Shown here: positions 26,172 to 34,041 of the stretch, one piece after another
Position numbering within the stretch: position 1 is the stretch's first letter
How the letters are laid out: each line of letters begins with the position of its first letter
Source: Roseomonas sp. KE0001
GTDB taxonomy: Bacteria > Pseudomonadota > Alphaproteobacteria > Acetobacterales > Acetobacteraceae
DNA: 64,000 bases
NCBI RefSeq assembly: GCF_016107285.1
Contig: NZ_RCVQ01000002.1
Location: 124,001 to 188,000, forward strand
Reading direction: 5' to 3'
Translations under genes and position numbers: made by a program
The notes under the pieces: generated by a model
The model's database searches: none
Told to the model about the DNA's origin: nothing
The model's input: only the letters and a program-made list of their open reading frames with translations

Positions 26172-27443
26172 TCACTTCAGCCCCAGCAGATGGCCGAACC
26201 GCTCGGCCTTGGTCTCGAGATAGCGGTCGTTCACGCCATTGGCGGCGAATTCATGCGCCACCCGGCTCTCGACCGCGATGCCGCAGGCGGCCAGCCCCGC
26301 CACCTTGTCCGGGTTGTTGGTCAGCAGCCGGATGCGCTCCAGCCCGAGCGCGCGCAGCATGGTCGCGGCCACCAGGAACCCCCGCTCGTCGGCGCCGTAG
26401 CCCAGCGCCCGGTTGGCATCCAGCGTGTCCAGCCCCTGGTCCTGCAGGGTATAGGCGCGCAGCTTGTTGACCAGCCCGATGCCGCGCCCCTCCTGCGCCA
26501 GGTAGAGCAGCACCCCCGCCCCCTCCTGCGCCATGCGGGCGATGGCGCCGCGCAGCTGCGGCCCGCAATCGCAGCGCAGGCTGCCCAGCAGATCCCCGGT
26601 GAAGCATTCGGAATGCGCCCGCACCAGGGGCGCCGGCCCGCCGGCGGGCAAGGCCTCCGGCGCGCCGATCAGGATGGCCAGATGCTCGATCCCACCATCG
26701 GCGGCGCGGAAGGCCACGATCCGCGCGTCCCGCGCCTCCTCCAGCGGCACCCGCGCCTCCGCCACCCGCGTCAGGCTCGCCGCCACCCGGCCCGGATAGG
26801 CGAGCACATCCCCGGCCGGCACGCTGAGCAGGCCGAGCCGCTCCGCCGCCGCCAACCCCGTGCCGCCCGCCAGGCCGAGAGGAGCCGCCACCAGGGCCGG
26901 CAGCAGGCGGCCCAGCTTGGCCAGCGCCAGGCCGGCGGCCGCCAGCCCCGGGGGCGACACCTGCTCCGGCCGCTCCGGCAGCAACTGCTCGGCCACCGGG
27001 TCGGCCAGCCGCCGCAACGAGGCCGGGTCCAGCAACCCGTCCGGCAGGCGCAGGGCGGCCACCCCCTCCTCCATGCGCCGCTCGGGGGAAGGACCCGCCG
27101 ACAGGCCCGCCGGGGGCTCCTCCGCCAGCACCGGCCGCTGCAGCACCGCCGCCGCCCGCGCGGGAGAGAGCAGCAGCACCGGCGGCGGCAGCCCGGCGGC
27201 GGCGATCTCGGCCAGGCCCCGCGCGCCCACCGTCTCGGCCGCGGCCACCAGCAGCGGCCGCTCGCCGCCCCCTGGTCCCGCGCCCCCCAGCCCGGAGGGG
27301 ACCAGCAGCACCGGCGTGCCGCGGCGCAGCTCGCTCACGGCGCGATGCACCGCCCGCAGCGCCAGGGCCGCGGCGTCCGGCACGAGGGGCCCGATTTCGG
27401 CATCGTGCCCGCCCCGCATCGCCATGCCTTGCCTGCCTGTCAT
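26172..27443 (-). CDS. ribA: GTP cyclohydrolase II with RibB-like N-terminal extension
   Basis: About 423 residues from ATG 27443 (GAGGA lies 11 bp upstream); ATGs at 27425 and 27419 are alternatives. The C-terminal ~200 residues are a complete GTP cyclohydrolase II: zinc-binding SECFTGDLLGSLRCDCG, the catalytic EGRGIGL and LTNNPDKVAGL. The first ~210 residues resemble the divergent, probably non-catalytic, DHBP-synthase-like half found in alphaproteobacterial RibA proteins (LLSPARAAAVLQRPV). It makes the pyrimidine precursor of riboflavin. It heads the ribA-ldt-mutM-echA run and is divergent from the response regulator. Confidence 0.93.
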   Translation of the reverse strand: MTGRQGMAMRGGHDAEIGPLVPDAAALALRAVHRAVSELRRGTPVLLVPSGLGGAGPGGGERPLLVAAAETVGARGLAEIAAAGLPPPVLLLSPARAAAVLQRPVLAEEPPAGLSAGPSPERRMEEGVAALRLPDGLLDPASLRRLADPVAEQLLPERPEQVSPPGLAAAGLALAKLGRLLPALVAAPLGLAGGTGLAAAERLGLLSVPAGDVLAYPGRVAASLTRVAEARVPLEEARDARIVAFRAADGGIEHLAILIGAPEALPAGGPAPLVRAHSECFTGDLLGSLRCDCGPQLRGAIARMAQEGAGVLLYLAQEGRGIGLVNKLRAYTLQDQGLDTLDANRALGYGADERGFLVAATMLRALGLERIRLLTNNPDKVAGLAACGIAVESRVAHEFAANGVNDRYLETKAERFGHLLGLK

Positions 27444-27539
27444 GCCCGTGCCTGTCCTCGTTTCCTCGTCCGTCCCGAAGCCGGCAACCGCCGCCTTGGC
27501 GGGAATGTTGGGGGCGGTGCGGCGTTGACCAGCCTCTAG

Positions 27540-27568
27540 ATTGGGACGCCGGGGCGGGGAATCCCAAT
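27540..27568. promoter_or_regulatory. Inverted repeat in the ribA/response-regulator intergenic region
   Basis: ATTGGGA (27540-27546) and TCCCAAT (27562-27568) form a 7-bp inverted repeat around a 15-nt spacer, followed by TTTTCTTG. It lies about 100 bp from ribA and 140 bp from the response regulator. It could be an operator or a leader hairpin. I do not recognise an FMN riboswitch. Confidence 0.35.
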
Positions 27569-27708
27569 TTTCTTGTCGCATGCCAGGGCTTGCCCCCGGG
27601 CGCGGCTGAGGCCACGATGGCCGCTTGGTGGCTTCCGGGAGCGAATCGCTTGCCCCGGAAGCATCCGCGGGCCCCCAGGCCCGCCTACTGGCGAATTCGG
27701 GAGAGCGC

Positions 27709-28425
27709 ATGACCGGCCCGAGGCCGATCCTCATCGTGGACGACGATGACGCCCTGCGGGCGACGTTGTCCGAACAACTGGCACTGGACGGCGAATTCGC
27801 GCCCGTCGAGGCGGCGACAGCCTCGGAGGCCTCCGGGCACCTGATGTCGCCCGACTCGCGCTGCGATGCCGTGCTGCTGGACATCGGCCTGCCGGACGGC
27901 GACGGGCGCGAACTCTGCGCCCGGCTGCGGCAGGACGGGATCAAGATCCCCATCATCATGCTGACCGGCGCCGACGCCGAGCAGGATATCGTGCGCGGGC
28001 TCGATGCCGGCGCCAACGACTACATCGCGAAGCCCTTCCGCATCGCGGAACTGCTGGCGCGGCTCCGCGCCCAGCTCCGGGTCTTCGACAATTCCGAGGA
28101 CGCGGTCTTCGTCATCGGGCCCTACACCTTCCGCCCCTCCGCCAAGCTCCTGCTGGAGCCGCTGAAGGGTCGCAAGATCCGGCTGACCGAGAAGGAGGCC
28201 GCGATCCTGAAGTTCCTCTACCGCGCCGGCGGCCGGCCGGTGGGGCGGCAGGTGCTGCTGAACGAGGTCTGGGGCTACAACGCCGCCGTCACCACGCACA
28301 CGCTGGAGACGCACATCTACCGCCTGCGGCAGAAGATCGAGCCCGACCCGGCCAATGCCGCCCTGCTGCTGACCGAGGGCGGCGGCTACCGCCTCGACCC
28401 CCAGGCCGGCCGCATCGCCGCCTGA
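27709..28425 (+). CDS. OmpR/PhoB-family response regulator (orphan)
   Basis: 238 residues from ATG 27709, preceded by GGGAGAGCGC. The receiver domain has the acidic triad in LIVDDDDALR, the phosphoacceptor Asp in AVLLDIGLPDGDG (about residue 58), the Thr in IMLTGAD and the Lys in DYIAKPF. The C-terminal winged helix (about 140-232) has EVWGYNAAVTTHTLETHIYR, a standard OmpR recognition helix. No histidine kinase is adjacent, so its partner and targets are unknown. A strong hairpin terminator follows. Confidence 0.95.
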   Translation: MTGPRPILIVDDDDALRATLSEQLALDGEFAPVEAATASEASGHLMSPDSRCDAVLLDIGLPDGDGRELCARLRQDGIKIPIIMLTGADAEQDIVRGLDAGANDYIAKPFRIAELLARLRAQLRVFDNSEDAVFVIGPYTFRPSAKLLLEPLKGRKIRLTEKEAAILKFLYRAGGRPVGRQVLLNEVWGYNAAVTTHTLETHIYRLRQKIEPDPANAALLLTEGGGYRLDPQAGRIAA

Positions 28426-28433
28426 GGCGGAAC

Positions 28434-28461
28434 GAAAGCCGGGCCGGAAGGCCCGGCTTTC
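28434..28461. terminator. Rho-independent terminator shared by response regulator and MarR gene
   Basis: GAAAGCCGGGCC (28434-28445) and GGCCCGGCTTTC (28450-28461) form a perfect 12-bp stem with a GGAA tetraloop, followed by TTC on the plus strand. Both flanks are T-rich in the proper orientation. It lies between two convergent genes and abuts the MarR stop, so it probably works in both directions. Confidence 0.82.
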
Positions 28462-28462
28462 T

Positions 28463-28903
28463 TCATGCGTCCTCCTCCGGCGCCAGGGCCAGCTCCCGCA
28501 GCACCTCCAGGAACACGCCGAACCGCTCGGCCCCGATCCGCGCCGCCCACTCCGCCTGGAGCCCCCGCATGCTGGCCCAGATCGCCTCCGCGATATGCCG
28601 GCCCTTCGGCGTCAGGTGGATCAACCCCCGTGCCCCCCGCCGCTCCAGATAGCCCTGGCGCACCAGCTGCGCGATGGCATGGTGCGCCGCCTGCCGGGAC
28701 ATGTTGAGCCGCCGCGCCAGCTCCGAAGGCCGCGCCCCGTCCGGCAGCGGATAGGAGAAGACGGCCAGATGCGTCTCGTGCACGTCCGTGCCGCCGGCGG
28801 CGCGGATGGCCGCCTCCACCCGCCGCCGCGCCTTCTGGAAGCACAACCGGGCCAGCGCGCCTACGAAGGGCGGCCCTTCCGCCCTCTTCTCGCTTGACGT
28901 CAT
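28463..28903 (-). CDS. MarR-like winged-helix transcriptional regulator
   Basis: 146 residues. The DNA-binding part reads ARPSELARRLNMSRQAAHHA, followed by LVRQGYLERR and a wing ending LTPKGRHIAEAIW, as in MarR-family dimers. It is divergent from a cupin gene, and a double palindromic site (28905-28942) fills most of the 54-bp gap, starting 1 bp before its own ATG. It is therefore very likely autoregulated and controls the cupin gene. The SD-like AAAGAGA of this gene lies within the operator, so bound repressor would also cover the start region. Ligand unknown. Confidence 0.9.
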   Translation of the reverse strand: MTSSEKRAEGPPFVGALARLCFQKARRRVEAAIRAAGGTDVHETHLAVFSYPLPDGARPSELARRLNMSRQAAHHAIAQLVRQGYLERRGARGLIHLTPKGRHIAEAIWASMRGLQAEWAARIGAERFGVFLEVLRELALAPEEDA

Positions 28904-28904
28904 T

Positions 28905-28942
28905 GTAAAGTCTCTTTACGAATTCCCGTAAAGAGACTTTAC
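28905..28942. promoter_or_regulatory. Double palindromic operator between MarR regulator and cupin
   Basis: Two sites with the form GTAAAG-N3-CTTTAC lie at 28905-28919 and 28928-28942. Each is palindromic, and the two are also mirror images of each other (16-bp perfect inverted repeat with a 6-bp AATTCC spacer). Centres are 23 bp apart, close to two helical turns, so two dimers could bind the same face. This is the most convincing operator in the window. Confidence 0.85.
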
Positions 28943-28957
28943 GAAGGGAGGGCGGGA

Positions 28958-29392
28958 ATGGAAACCTCGATGGAGCCGGTGACCGTGCGGATCGGCGCGC
29001 TGGACCTGCGCTTCCTGGTCGATGAGCACCACGGGGCGGGCGAGATGATCCTCTTCGAATTCACCGTGCCGCCCGAGGCCCGCGTCCCCGCGCCGCATCA
29101 CCACGCGGCGGTGGACGAGGCGGTCTATGGCCTCGCCGGCATCCTGACCGTGACGGTGGACGGCATCCCCCGCGAGATCCGCGCCGGCGATGTCGCCTTC
29201 ATCCCCCGCGGCGCTGTCCACCACCACGAGAACCGCCACGAGGAGATCGCCCGCGCTCTGGTGCTCCTGACGCCGGGCTCCATCGGCCGCGCCTACTTCG
29301 AGGAGATGGCGGCGGCCGTGGCCGGGCCGGACAGGCCCGATCCCGCGCGGGTGAGGGAGATCATGCCGCGGCATGGGCTGGTGCCGGCCTGA
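28958..29392 (+). CDS. Single-domain cupin protein under MarR control
   Basis: 144 residues from ATG 28958, with AGGGAGG upstream. The cupin barrel shows motif 1 in PHHHAAVDEAVYGLAGILTV (histidines plus a later Glu) and motif 2 in GDVAFIPRGAVHHHEN, with enough His/Glu for a bound metal. Single-domain cupins include dioxygenases, isomerases and sensory or sequestration proteins; substrate unknown. It is controlled by the divergent MarR-like repressor through the double operator, so it probably answers a small-molecule inducer, possibly its own substrate. Confidence 0.9.
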   Translation: METSMEPVTVRIGALDLRFLVDEHHGAGEMILFEFTVPPEARVPAPHHHAAVDEAVYGLAGILTVTVDGIPREIRAGDVAFIPRGAVHHHENRHEEIARALVLLTPGSIGRAYFEEMAAAVAGPDRPDPARVREIMPRHGLVPA

Positions 29393-29416
29393 GGACATCG
29401 CCCCGTCCTGCCGCTT

Positions 29417-29450
29417 CCCGCCTTGACGCCCCCCCCCGCCTTGACGCCCC
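29417..29450. repeat. 16-bp direct repeat (18-bp period) before the Ble-like gene
   Basis: CCCGCCTTGACGCCCC occurs at 29417-29432 and again at 29435-29450. Each copy carries TTGACG, a -35-like hexamer, but no matching -10 box was found. It probably arose by local duplication. Confidence 0.6.
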
Positions 29451-29496
29451 TGGGCCGCCCGGCCGACCCTGCGCCGGCCGGAGCGGAGACCCTGCC

Positions 29497-29862
29497 TTGA
29501 CCGAGATGGCCACGCCCAACCTCCCCTCGCGCGATTTCGCGGCGACCGCGCGATTCTTCGCGCGCCTCGGCTTCCGGGAAACCTGGCGCGACGCGGGCTG
29601 GATGATCCTGCGGCGCGGCGGCCTCGTCCTCGAATTCTTCCTCCAGCCCGAGCTCGACCCGGCCCGCAGCGGCTTCGGCTGCTGCCTCCGGCTGCAGGAC
29701 GCCGAGGCCTTCTTCCAGGCCGCGCGCGCCGCCGGCGTGCCGGAGGCCGACACCGGCTGGCCGCGCGCACACCGCCCCCGGCGGCAGGCCTGGGGCGGCA
29801 CGGTGGGCGCCCTGGTCGATCCGGATGGAACCCTGTTCCGCCTGGTGCAGGAGCCCGGCTGA
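29497..29862 (+). CDS. Bleomycin-resistance-like VOC protein (Tn5 Ble homologue)
   Basis: 121 residues from TTG 29497. The N-terminus MTEMATPNLPSRDF lines up with the Tn5 bleomycin-binding protein (MTDQATPNLPSRDF, recalled), which supports the TTG start over the ATG at 29506. Other shared blocks are DAGWMILRRGGLVLEFF, CCLRL and the end ALVDPDGTLFRLVQ. The Tn5 protein is a dimer that sequesters bleomycin by binding. Base composition matches the chromosome, so it is not a recent transposon gene, and resistance is not proven by homology alone. Confidence 0.88.
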   Translation: MTEMATPNLPSRDFAATARFFARLGFRETWRDAGWMILRRGGLVLEFFLQPELDPARSGFGCCLRLQDAEAFFQAARAAGVPEADTGWPRAHRPRRQAWGGTVGALVDPDGTLFRLVQEPG

Positions 29863-29906
29863 GCCCCCGATCCGCGCCTCAGCCCCAGCGGCTCAACCTC
29901 GGCGCC

Positions 29907-30572
29907 TCAGCCCCGGCCGCCCAGGAAGGGGTTGGAGCGGCGCTCCTCGCCGAAGCTGGAGCCCGGCCCGTGGCCGCAGAGGAAGCGGATCTCGTCCCCG
30001 AGCGGCAGCAGCTTCCGCTCGATCGCGGCGATCAGCGCCGCGCCGTCGCCATAGGGGAAGTCCGTCCGCCCGACCGAGCCGCGGAAGATCACATCCCCCA
30101 CCACCGCCACCCCGAGCGCGGTGGAGACGAAGACGACATGGCCCGGCGTGTGGCCGGGGCAGTGCAGCACCGCGAAATCCTGCCCGGCGATGGACACCGT
30201 CTCGCCCTCGGCCAGCCAGCGGTCCGGCGTGACGCTCTCCAGATCCGTGATGCCGAAGCGCGCGCCCTGCTCGGCCAGCCCCTCCAGCAGGAAGCCGTCG
30301 CGCCGGTCCGGCCCCTCGATCGGCACCGGCCCGCCCTGCCGCGCCTCTAGCGCGCGCTTCAGCGCGGCGGCGCCCCCGGCATGATCCAGATGGCCATGGG
30401 TGAGCAGGATGCGCTCCACCGTGAAGCCCGCCCGGTCCAGCCCCGCCAGGATGCGCGGCACATCCCCGCCCGGATCGACCACCACCCCGCGCCCGCTCTC
30501 CGCATCCCAGATCAGGGTGCAGTTCTGCTGGAAGGGCGTGACCGGGATCTGGGCGGCCTGGAACTGGGACAT
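29907..30572 (-). CDS. Glyoxalase II-like metallo-beta-lactamase-fold hydrolase (YcbL type)
   Basis: 221 residues from ATG 30572 (MSQFQAAQIPVTPFQQN); a start at 30608 is open but less typical. Zinc motif LTHGHLDHAGG, then HCPGHTPGHV, GDVIFRGSVGRTDFP and the C-terminal CGHGPGSSFGEER give a full binuclear site. The compact length and NPFLGGRG end resemble E. coli YcbL, a type II glyoxalase hydrolysing glutathione thioesters. A cytoplasmic enzyme standing alone, convergent with the Ble-like gene. Confidence 0.92.
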   Translation of the reverse strand: MSQFQAAQIPVTPFQQNCTLIWDAESGRGVVVDPGGDVPRILAGLDRAGFTVERILLTHGHLDHAGGAAALKRALEARQGGPVPIEGPDRRDGFLLEGLAEQGARFGITDLESVTPDRWLAEGETVSIAGQDFAVLHCPGHTPGHVVFVSTALGVAVVGDVIFRGSVGRTDFPYGDGAALIAAIERKLLPLGDEIRFLCGHGPGSSFGEERRSNPFLGGRG

Positions 30573-30659
30573 GACGCCCGCGTGCCACAGGGGGCGGGGG
30601 TGGGTCAACGGGGAGGGGGAGGCGTCCGCTGGGCCAGGACTGGTGTCGGGAAGCGCCTG

Positions 30660-31515
30660 CGGATCAAAATCTAGAGGGCTTGCTGTCTGGTATTACGCAG
30701 CAGGTGGTTGGTTGTCTTCAAGAACTACTGTTTATCAGTGGCGGTAGAGGTTGGGGGAAATGTTTTCTCCAGATTTCTCAAGGGCGTGATCCATGGCATG
30801 CCCAAATATTGGCACGCCTCTTTGATATTGTTGAATGTGCGCGAAATGCCTTTTGAAGATGAAATACGGAATTCGTGGCGGTCGCGACGAGTGGTGTAGC
30901 CCAGAGAAATAGCCTTTGCCTCAACGGCATCCCAAGCTTCAGGAGAACCAGAATCGTTAAGGTGGACCGTTTTCTTCGCCGTTGGTTGGACTGGCGTTTC
31001 TACTTTCTGCGCGAGGGGCGGTGAGGCACCATAAAGCGGGTTAACAGGAGCGAAGGTAGGATGGATAGCGGACTTAAGTGCGGCAACGCTCCCTTCAATC
31101 TTGCGCGCCAGCAGGGAGCCAACAGTAAACAGCGATCCTGCGACCAGTATACCCGCCCCGGAATAAACCAGCGTAACATTTCGAACCAACAGGCCTAGGT
31201 TATTGACGCGCTCAGGTAATCCAAGCCCGAGGTGGCCTACTTCAGTACTGGTATCCAGGAAGATGCCAAGCAGCATCAGCACGATGCCGCATCCCATGCC
31301 CAGGATGCCCAACAGGAACATGACGCCCTCTCGCTGTTATGCGTTCACACGGTGCAAAAACTAGATGATAGAAAATCCATCTATTAATCCCTTTTGATAA
31401 GGCGACAAGAGAGGTGCGATAGCTTCTGGCTTCTTGGCGAACTGGCGCGTCTGACGCCCGCGAGGCTTTGTCAGCAGGCCAACCATCTTGACAAAAGGAC
31501 TTAATTCCTAATAAA
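30660..31515. other. AT-rich island (probable horizontally acquired segment)
   Basis: Base composition drops sharply to roughly half GC, against about 70-75 % on both sides, from near 30660 to near 31515. It contains one gene, the membrane protein at 30725-31321, with codon use unlike its neighbours. The right edge meets an IS402-type transposase-domain gene (31551). I found no clear terminal inverted repeats, target duplication or tRNA, so the boundaries are by composition only. Confidence 0.75.
30725..31321 (-). CDS. Orphan two-pass membrane protein with C-terminal cytoplasmic domain
   Basis: 198 residues from ATG 31321, preceded by GAGAGGGCG. Two likely membrane helices: about 2-22 (FLLGILGMGCGIVLMLLGIF) and about 48-70 (VTLVYSGAGILVAGSLFTVG). 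A Pro/Thr-rich linker (about 85-120) leads to a small domain of about 60 residues (SPEAWDAVEAKAISLGYTTR, then IKEACQYLGMPWITPLRN). I do not recognise any family. Codon use and GC content differ markedly from all neighbours, which suggests recent transfer. A good ribosome-binding site and normal composition for a protein support a real gene. Confidence 0.75.
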   Translation of the reverse strand: MFLLGILGMGCGIVLMLLGIFLDTSTEVGHLGLGLPERVNNLGLLVRNVTLVYSGAGILVAGSLFTVGSLLARKIEGSVAALKSAIHPTFAPVNPLYGASPPLAQKVETPVQPTAKKTVHLNDSGSPEAWDAVEAKAISLGYTTRRDRHEFRISSSKGISRTFNNIKEACQYLGMPWITPLRNLEKTFPPTSTATDKQ

Positions 31516-31517
31516 CT
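31488..31517 (+). promoter_or_regulatory. Sigma-70-like promoter before the IS402-type gene
   Basis: A perfect TTGACA (31488-31493) is followed 18 bp later by TAAACT (31512-31517), in the AT-rich edge of the island. Transcription would start about 25-30 bp before the ATG at 31551. Confidence 0.5.
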
Positions 31518-31550
31518 TGGCTTTCCCTTGCCCCCCGGAGCGGCCCTCCC

Positions 31551-32117
31551 ATGTCCAGCCCCACCACCCCCACCCCCTGGACCCCGCTCTCCGACGCCGC
31601 CTGGGCCGCCCTCCAGCCCCATCTCCCGCCGCTCGCCCCCCAGGGCCGCCGCACGCCGGGCCTCCGCGCGCGCATGGACGCCATCTTCCACATGGCCCAC
31701 CAGCGCGGCGCGCCCTGGAAGAATCTCCCGGCACATTTCGGCCGCTCCGACACCGTCGCCCGCTTCTTCCGCCGCCTGACGCATGCCGGCTTCTGGCACC
31801 GCCTACTGAAAACCCTCGCCGCCGCATCCCCCACCGACCCGCTGCGCGCCATCGAATACAGCATCTGCCGCGCCGCCCGCCGCGCCGCGCGCCTCGGTGG
31901 CCTGCCGCTCCTCATGCTCATCCGCCGCCTCGGCCTGCGTTCGGCGCTGAACGGCCCGCCCTGGCTGCTGCCCGATCCGCTTTTGTCCGAAACCCTGCTC
32001 GCCTGGCCGCTCGGCCCGCGCCCCACCCGCGAGACGCTGCGCGCCCTGGCCCGTCTGCTGCGCGATGCCGCCGGGCGGCGCTCCATCCCGCGCTCCGTCC
32101 GCCTCGGCTGGCCATGA
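31551..32117 (+). CDS. Free-standing IS402/IS5-type transposase N-terminal domain protein
   Basis: 188 residues from ATG 31551. Residues about 12-90 match the IS402-like (DUF4096) N-terminal domain of IS5-family transposases: LSDAAWAALQPHLPPLAPQG, RGAPWKNLPAHFG and VARFFRRLTHAGFWHRLLK. After this the DDE catalytic domain is absent; instead about 95 Ala/Leu/Arg-rich residues follow. GC content matches the host, so it is either an old remnant or a domesticated DNA-binding protein. It lies 72 bp upstream of argG on the same strand. Confidence 0.8.
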   Translation: MSSPTTPTPWTPLSDAAWAALQPHLPPLAPQGRRTPGLRARMDAIFHMAHQRGAPWKNLPAHFGRSDTVARFFRRLTHAGFWHRLLKTLAAASPTDPLRAIEYSICRAARRAARLGGLPLLMLIRRLGLRSALNGPPWLLPDPLLSETLLAWPLGPRPTRETLRALARLLRDAAGRRSIPRSVRLGWP

Positions 32118-32189
32118 CCGCCTTGCCCGCGCCGCGCCGCTGCGGCAAACCCTCGGGACTTCGCTCGTTCGGAAAAAGGGACCCACGCA

Positions 32190-33425
32190 ATGGCGGTCAA
32201 GGACGTGAAAAAGGTGGTGCTCGCCTATTCCGGCGGGCTGGACACTTCCGTCATCCTGAAGTGGCTGCAGACCACCTATCAGTGTGAGGTGGTGACCTTC
32301 ACCGCCGATCTCGGCCAGGGCGAGGAACTCGGCCCGGCCCGGGACAAGGCCCTGATGCTCGGCATCAAGGAAGAGAACATCTTCATCGATGACTTGCGCG
32401 AGGAATTCACGCGGGACTTCGTCTTCCCCATGTTCCGCGCCAATGCGCTGTACGAGGGCTGCTACCTGCTGGGCACCAGCATCGCCCGCCCCCTGATCGC
32501 CAAGCGCCAGATCGAGATCGCCGAGCAGGTCGGCGCCGACGCCGTCTCCCACGGCGCGACCGGCAAGGGCAACGACCAGGTCCGCTTCGAGATCGGCTAT
32601 TATTCCCTGAAGCCGGACGTGAAGGTCATCGCCCCCTGGCGCGAATGGGACCTGACGTCCCGCACCCGCCTGCTGGAATTCGCCGAGGCGAACCAGATCC
32701 CCATCGCCAAGGACAAGCGCGGCGAGGCCCCCTTCAGCGTCGACGCCAACCTCCTGCACAGCAGCTCCGAGGGCAAGATCCTGGAGGAGCCGTGGGACGA
32801 GCCCCCGGAAATCGTCTGGCAGCGCACCATCCGCCCCGAGGACGCGCCCGACGTCGCGACCGAGATCACCATCGAGTTCGAGCGCGGCGACGCGGTGGCC
32901 ATCAATGGCGAGCGCCTCTCCCCCGCCACGCTGCTGACCAAGCTGAACGCCCTCGGCAAGGCCAACGGCATCGGCCGGCTGGACCTCGTGGAGAACCGCT
33001 TCGTCGGCATGAAGTCCCGCGGCTGCTACGAGACCCCCGGCGGCACCATCCTCCACGCCGCCCACCGCGCCATCGAGAGCATCACCCTGGATCGTGAGGT
33101 CGCCCACCTCAAGGACAGCCTGATGCCGAAGTACGCGGAGCTGATCTACAACGGCTTCTGGTTCGCGCCTGAGCGCCGGATGATCCAGGCGATGGTCGAT
33201 GAAAGCCAGAGGAGCGTCAGCGGCACCGTCCGCCTGAAGCTGTACAAGGGCAACACCATCGTGACGGGCCGCCAGTCCCCGAACAGCCTCTACTCCATGA
33301 AGCACGTGACCTTCGAGGACGACCAGGGCGCCTACGACCAGTTCGACGCCCAGGGCTTCATCAAGCTCAACGCGCTGCGCCTGCGCCTCGGCGCCATGGC
33401 CGGCCGCAAGGGCGGCGCTCTCTGA
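32190..33425 (+). CDS. argG: Argininosuccinate synthase
   Basis: 411 residues. The ATP pyrophosphatase motif [15 protein letters not shown] near the N-terminus, [27 protein letters not shown], and the C-terminal [17 protein letters not shown] region identify ArgG of the common bacterial type. It joins citrulline and aspartate in arginine synthesis, in the cytoplasm. It follows the IS402-type gene at 72 bp; no other arg gene is nearby. A GC-rich hairpin follows the stop. Confidence 0.98.
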   Translation: MAVKDVKKVVLAYSGGLDTSVILKWLQTTYQCEVVTFTADLGQGEELGPARDKALMLGIKEENIFIDDLREEFTRDFVFPMFRANALYEGCYLLGTSIARPLIAKRQIEIAEQVGADAVSHGATGKGNDQVRFEIGYYSLKPDVKVIAPWREWDLTSRTRLLEFAEANQIPIAKDKRGEAPFSVDANLLHSSSEGKILEEPWDEPPEIVWQRTIRPEDAPDVATEITIEFERGDAVAINGERLSPATLLTKLNALGKANGIGRLDLVENRFVGMKSRGCYETPGGTILHAAHRAIESITLDREVAHLKDSLMPKYAELIYNGFWFAPERRMIQAMVDESQRSVSGTVRLKLYKGNTIVTGRQSPNSLYSMKHVTFEDDQGAYDQFDAQGFIKLNALRLRLGAMAGRKGGAL

Positions 33426-33433
33426 AAGGCATC

Positions 33434-33459
33434 GGGGGTGCCGTTCCGGAGGCGCCCCC
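33434..33459 (+). terminator. Possible terminator after argG
   Basis: GGGGGTGCC (33434-33442) and GGCGCCCCC (33451-33459) pair with one G-U wobble around an 8-nt loop, 9 bp after the argG stop. No T tract follows. Confidence 0.45.
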
Positions 33460-33553
33460 AAGCCTTCTGAAGGGGCGAAACCGGCCGGACCACGCGGCGT
33501 TAGGCGTCCATCGGAACCCGTCAGGGTTTCTCGACACAGTGGAGGAACGCCGC

Positions 33554-33949
33554 ATGACTTTCCGGATCACCCGTCTCACCCTGCTCGCCGCCGCGATGAC
33601 GGCGGGCGCCTCCTTCGCTCAGGCCCAGAGCTACAACACCGGGGCTGGCCCGATCACGGGTTCCTCGGCCTCGACGCCGGCCGCGCAGTATCCCCAGACC
33701 GGGCAGCAAGGCATACAGGGCCGGCCGATGCATGGCCATCGTCCCATGGGCTCGGCCGCCCCGATGGGCAGCAGCGGCGGAATGGCAGGCAGCGGTGGGG
33801 ACATGAGCGGCAGCAGGTCCACCACGCCGAGCGATCCGCTGGCCGGCGTCACGCTGCCGTCGCAGCCCGGCGTTGGAAACGGTGCCTTCAATGGCGGTGG
33901 CCTGGTGCTGGAACATCTGCCCGACGGCACGACCCGCGTGGTCCGCTGA
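33554..33949 (+). CDS. Small secreted Gly/Ser-rich protein of unknown function
   Basis: 131 residues from ATG 33554, chosen because GGAGGAACGC lies just upstream. A Sec signal peptide (MTFRITRLTLLAAAMTAGAS, cleavage near AQA-QSY) precedes a low-complexity mature part rich in Gly, Ser, Met and Pro. HRPMGSAAPMGSSGGMAGSG is its core, and it ends GGLVLEHLPDGTTRVVR. No family recognised. Likely periplasmic or surface-associated. It has its own terminator hairpin, so it is probably a single-gene unit. Confidence 0.8.
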   Translation: MTFRITRLTLLAAAMTAGASFAQAQSYNTGAGPITGSSASTPAAQYPQTGQQGIQGRPMHGHRPMGSAAPMGSSGGMAGSGGDMSGSRSTTPSDPLAGVTLPSQPGVGNGAFNGGGLVLEHLPDGTTRVVR

Positions 33950-33975
33950 CGGCCGGCGCCAGGGCGCCCGATGAA

Positions 33976-34005
33976 GGAAAGGCCAGGCGATCGCCCGGCC
34001 TTTCC
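33976..34005. terminator. Bidirectional terminator between the secreted protein and htpX
   Basis: GGAAAGGCC (33976-33984) pairs with GGCCTTTCC (33997-34005); the interior GGCG/CGCC extends the stem with one mismatch. It lies between convergent genes, and the flanks are moderately T-rich on each strand. Confidence 0.68.
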
Positions 34006-34041
34006 GCGTTCAGCCCGGGGATGCACCCCGGAGGCGATGGT

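Noticed and set aside
30660-32117. Complete insertion sequence or integrative element
   Set aside because: No terminal inverted repeats, target duplications, catalytic DDE domain, integrase or tRNA attachment site were found, so only an AT-rich island and a transposase-domain gene are reported.
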